From Aedes albopictus (Eukaryota > Arthropoda > Insecta > Diptera > Culicidae), in the NCBI RefSeq assembly GCF_035046485.1, contig NC_085137.1, forward strand, positions 480,618,252 to 480,682,251: a stretch of 64,000 nucleotides of DNA, written 5' to 3'. A program made the position numbers and the translations under genes. The first letter of the stretch is position 1; the number at the start of each line of letters is the position of its first letter. Below are positions 60,669-64,000 of the stretch, one piece after another. Below the pieces are notes generated by a model. It did not search any database and had not been told where the DNA came from. It saw only the letters and a program-made list of their open reading frames with translations.

Positions 60669-62150
60669 AAATTCGAGATCTTCTCACGATTCCATAGATA
60701 GCAGTTTATTTAACAGTCTACGACCTGCAAGTAATAATTAATTGAAAATATTACATAGGAGTTGAGTATTATAGTTAAATATTTTTTAGAAATTTTTGAC
60801 ATGCAGTGGATCCAGCAATCCATCCAGCAATAATTACTTTGCTGGCTATCCAGTAATGCGATTTTTTTGCTGGTTCACCAGTAATTTTGTCCGCGCTCGA
60901 TTCCGGCCGGATTTTTTGTTTTTTTTTTTTCTTTTCGAAAAAAAACAAAGTTCAATAATGAATATTAAACCCACCAAATTAGCTCCAAAGCAGCGCTACA
61001 ATGCTAGGAATGTTCATCGTGGACGTGGCGCATTACATTTGATGCTGCCGAGTACCTTTTTAGGTGGAATTTTCATTGATTCCTGTTAGCTCGCGTTGAT
61101 GTGGGGAAACGTGCAAAAGTATTTTTGGAAAATTGTAAGTGTTTGACAAATGTTTAACTGATTATCCAGCAATTTAAGTGTTTGCTGATTTTTCAGTTAC
61201 CATTACTGATTGTTCAGTAAAATTTAATTTGCTGATATGGTTCCAGCAATACGTTTTGCTGGATGAGAAATTCAAAATTTGGTGTGTATGAATAAAAAGA
61301 GAGTTATTCAATAGTTCATTAGTAGAAGATTATTAAATAAAAGTATTCAGGTATTGATTTAAGATACACGCAGAGAAAACGATTTTAACCAGTTTAGATA
61401 GAATCTAGTTTAAATCAACTAGTTTTTCAGTTTACTTTAGCAACAAACTGATTTCAAGTTTAAACTGGACCATTCTATTGTTTGATAAAATAAATGTACA
61501 TAAAATAAACAGAGATTTGGTAGTTTCAACATAAAATAATGCATTGTTTTAAACGACTGCACAAGTCGAACCTTTCGTGGATGATGTCTTGAGTATCTGC
61601 GCGTTATCCCCTACGGCCAAAACTGCACTTGAAAGTGGTGGGGGGTGATGGATTTGCTTTATCTTCCTCGTTGTAGAAATGTGAAGAATTTTAAAGATGT
61701 GTGAGTGTTCCCGGGCCATGTTTGTTATCCCCATTTTGTGGAAACAAATGAAGTTTCTAACGTTATATCGAATTGTGGTAATTGATTGATTGTAAACGTT
61801 ATGTTAGAACAAAGAAATATAACTTAAGGTAATTCTCAGTATGAAAATCAACCATCCGTTTTATTGTTTTAAACTAGCGTATTAGAAAGGAACACCAACT
61901 GTCGTCACGGTACCCGTGTCATGTCTTCAGAAAATTTTCTCAACTGCCGATGAAGTTTTAGCGCCTCTCAACAGGCAACCACACTGCACAACAAACAAAA
62001 TGTTGAAAGTAACGCTTACCCTGCGCTTACCCACATAGGGAAGCTGCACACTGTGCTGTCTTGAGCTGAAATCATTTATTATCGAACATTAACTTTATAA
62101 TTTATGTTAAGGAAATTAATTTTGGTAATACGATTATTCCAGTAGTTACG
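60669..62150. other. Intergenic with a possible CCAGCAA element
   Basis: ATCCAGCAATAATTACTTTG (60822) and the inverted TATTGCTGG/TTTTGCTGGAT end at about 61265 suggest a ~445-bp inverted-end element with extra CCAGCAA words inside. 61370-61550 repeats AGTTTAAA words. Nothing else recognised; short ORFs here look random. Confidence 0.4.
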
Positions 62151-63506
62151 TCATCATGGAGAAAGGATTTCAGATTGATACGGTGTACACGGACCTAAAG
62201 GCGGCTTTCGATCGGGTAAATCATCCAGCACTATTGAATAAATTGGAACACTTGGGTGCTTCATCGAGATTCGTTCAATGGCTGAAGTCATATCTGGTTG
62301 GTCGACGTTTGAACGTGAGGGTTGGTGCTTATGTCTCTGCTTCTTTCACAAACCCCTCAGGAGTACCACAAGGAAGTAATCTGGGGCCGCTGCTCTTTGC
62401 AATATTTTTCAATGACGTCTGCTTCGTTCTACCTGAAGGTTGTAGGCTAATTTATGCCGATGATCTTAAGATATTCATAGCTGTGAAATCAATTGATGAC
62501 TGCAGAGAACTTCAACGGATAGTGGATATGTTTGTGGATTGGTGCAAACGCAACTCTTTAACCATCAGCGTACGGAAATGTATGGTTATCTCATTTAGCA
62601 GAAAAGTACAACCGTTAACATGGAACTACACGATGAAAGGCGAAACGCTACAGAGGGTGAATACTGTAAAGGACTTAGGCGTACTCCTGGATGCAAAACT
62701 TCATTTCACCGAGCACTACACGAACATCCTGTCTAAAGCTAACCGGAATCTGGGAATGATCTTCAAATTCAGCAAGGAATTTAGAGATCCATATTGTCTT
62801 AGGTCTCTGTATTACTCGTTAGCGAGGTCAATTCTAGAATCTGCTGCTGTTGTTTGGGCCCCTACTGCGGTTGTTTGGATTAATAGGATTGAAAGCGTTC
62901 AGCGAAAATTCATCAGATTTGCTCTGAGAACCTTGCCATGGAACAATCCTGCTGAACTCCCGCCATACTCTGACCGCTGTCAGTTAATAGGTATGGCATC
63001 TCTAGAGAAAAGGAGGAACCTAATGAAGACAATGTTTATGGCCAAACTGTTGAAAGGCGAAATCGATGCACCGAACATCCTTTCTCGTTTGAATTTCAAT
63101 GTTCCTGCAAGAACTTTAAGAAATACTAACTTTCTGCGGCTTGACTATCACCGTACGGATTACGGACAGAATGAGCCGATAAGGGCCATGTGCATGTTGT
63201 TCAACGAAAGTTACCATTTGTTTGATTTTAATCTTTCGACCACTACTTTTAAGAACAGACTAATTCGTGATGGCCCTATTTGATAATGTTAAATGTAGCT
63301 TTAGATAGTTGGCGTTTCATGTAGACTCAATGGAGTCCGATGGAAGTTAGGTTCAAATACAAAAATCATTTATCTGATACACTTTCTCTACCAAAGTAAC
63401 GGTTCATATAGCCTTTAGAATTCGTGAGGATTGTAAGCATGTGCAAAAACGTATGCCCAAGAATAATGAGGGCCTTTTGTTGTTTCTTTCATTGACATTG
63501 AATCTA
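62151..63506 (+). mobile_element. Jockey/CR1-type LINE, strongly 5'-truncated
   Basis: It begins inside the RT domain near 62151 and ends after about 220 bp of 3'UTR at the start of the (CTTA)n run, which may be its tail. The family is related to the LINE at 26.6-28.9 kb. Confidence 0.75.
62156..63283 (+). CDS. Reverse transcriptase, C-terminal 375 aa, open frame
   Basis: The frame is intact from MEKGFQIDTVYTDLKAAFDR to FKNRLIRDGPI. It holds RT blocks SGVPQGSNLGPLLFAIFFND, the catalytic IYADDLKIF and VNTVKDLGVLLDAKLHF, then the Jockey/CR1-type C-terminal domain (ALRTLPWNNPAEL, YSDRCQLIGMASLEKRR). The N-terminal RT fingers and endonuclease are absent, so the ATG used here is just an internal Met. 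The lack of stops implies a recent insertion compared with the other LINE relics. It is not a host gene. Confidence 0.85.
   Translation: MEKGFQIDTVYTDLKAAFDRVNHPALLNKLEHLGASSRFVQWLKSYLVGRRLNVRVGAYVSASFTNPSGVPQGSNLGPLLFAIFFNDVCFVLPEGCRLIYADDLKIFIAVKSIDDCRELQRIVDMFVDWCKRNSLTISVRKCMVISFSRKVQPLTWNYTMKGETLQRVNTVKDLGVLLDAKLHFTEHYTNILSKANRNLGMIFKFSKEFRDPYCLRSLYYSLARSILESAAVVWAPTAVVWINRIESVQRKFIRFALRTLPWNNPAELPPYSDRCQLIGMASLEKRRNLMKTMFMAKLLKGEIDAPNILSRLNFNVPARTLRNTNFLRLDYHRTDYGQNEPIRAMCMLFNESYHLFDFNLSTTTFKNRLIRDGPI

Positions 63507-64000
<494 letters not shown>

Noticed and set aside
61370..61550. Possible MITE starting near a CACGCAGAGAAAA word
   Set aside because: Only one end is recognisable and no TSD was found.

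Overview
This window looks like nuclear DNA of a culicine mosquito, most likely Aedes. The support is a few insect genes spread thinly through transposon debris. These genes have arthropod TATA plus TCAGTC-type initiators and introns from 58 bp to 5.8 kb. The debris includes a Feilai-like tRNA SINE, RTE, R4/Dong and Jockey/CR1-type retrotransposons, and many MITEs and foldback elements. The species cannot be fixed from sequence alone. Nothing prokaryotic, no CRISPR array and no rRNA was seen.

Host genes: three paralogous CRAL-TRIO lipid-transfer-type genes lie at 17.4-18.8 kb (+), 36.1-37.1 kb (-) and 46.1-52.9 kb (+). Each has two coding exons, a phase-0 intron at the same place (after R-V/I-F, before a Cys-His exon 2) and an 84-residue second exon. 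The introns are 347, 58 and 5841 bp. Between the second and third copies lies a gene for origin recognition complex subunit 3 (43.0-45.1 kb, +), with one apparent frameshift near codon 129. The CRAL-TRIO genes form a local family that probably carries small hydrophobic ligands. ORC3 is an unrelated neighbour that acts in replication licensing.

Repeat layout: 0-2.3 kb is the 5' half of an RTE-like retrotransposon (-). 3.1-3.5 kb is a tRNA-derived SINE with a target duplication. 3.8-7.3 kb is a 3.5-kb near-complete palindrome. 8.7-11.3 kb holds three inverted-repeat MITEs. 12.5-16.9 kb is a truncated copy of a 4.7-kb hAT-like element whose body is degenerate short repeats. 19.5-25.2 kb holds a SINE, a nearly full-length R4/Dong-like retrotransposon in (TAA)n with a MITE inside it, a second truncated Dong copy and an RNase H relic. 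25.8-29.6 kb is a ~150-bp tandem repeat split by a Jockey/CR1-type insertion. 31.7-33.4 kb and 37.3-42.4 kb are degenerate short repeats and TIR elements.

The 5.8-kb intron holds a 1.7-kb TIR element, a foldback and a SINE. 53.3-60.7 kb is one RTE relic split by three younger insertions: a foldback, the complete hAT-like element with an 8-bp TSD, and a 474-bp element with a 2-bp TSD. 62.2-63.3 kb is a 5'-truncated Jockey/CR1-type reverse transcriptase, followed by ~490 bp of uninterrupted (CTTA)n that runs off the window.

The most unusual signals are: a set of CCC-ended TIR elements with 2-bp non-TA target duplications and ATAAC-rich interiors; the hAT-like element built mostly of short repeats around a tRNA-like core; the Dong copies seeded into each other's (TAA)n; and the parallel structure of the three CRAL-TRIO genes. 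All calls come from reading the sequence. No alignment or database search was run.
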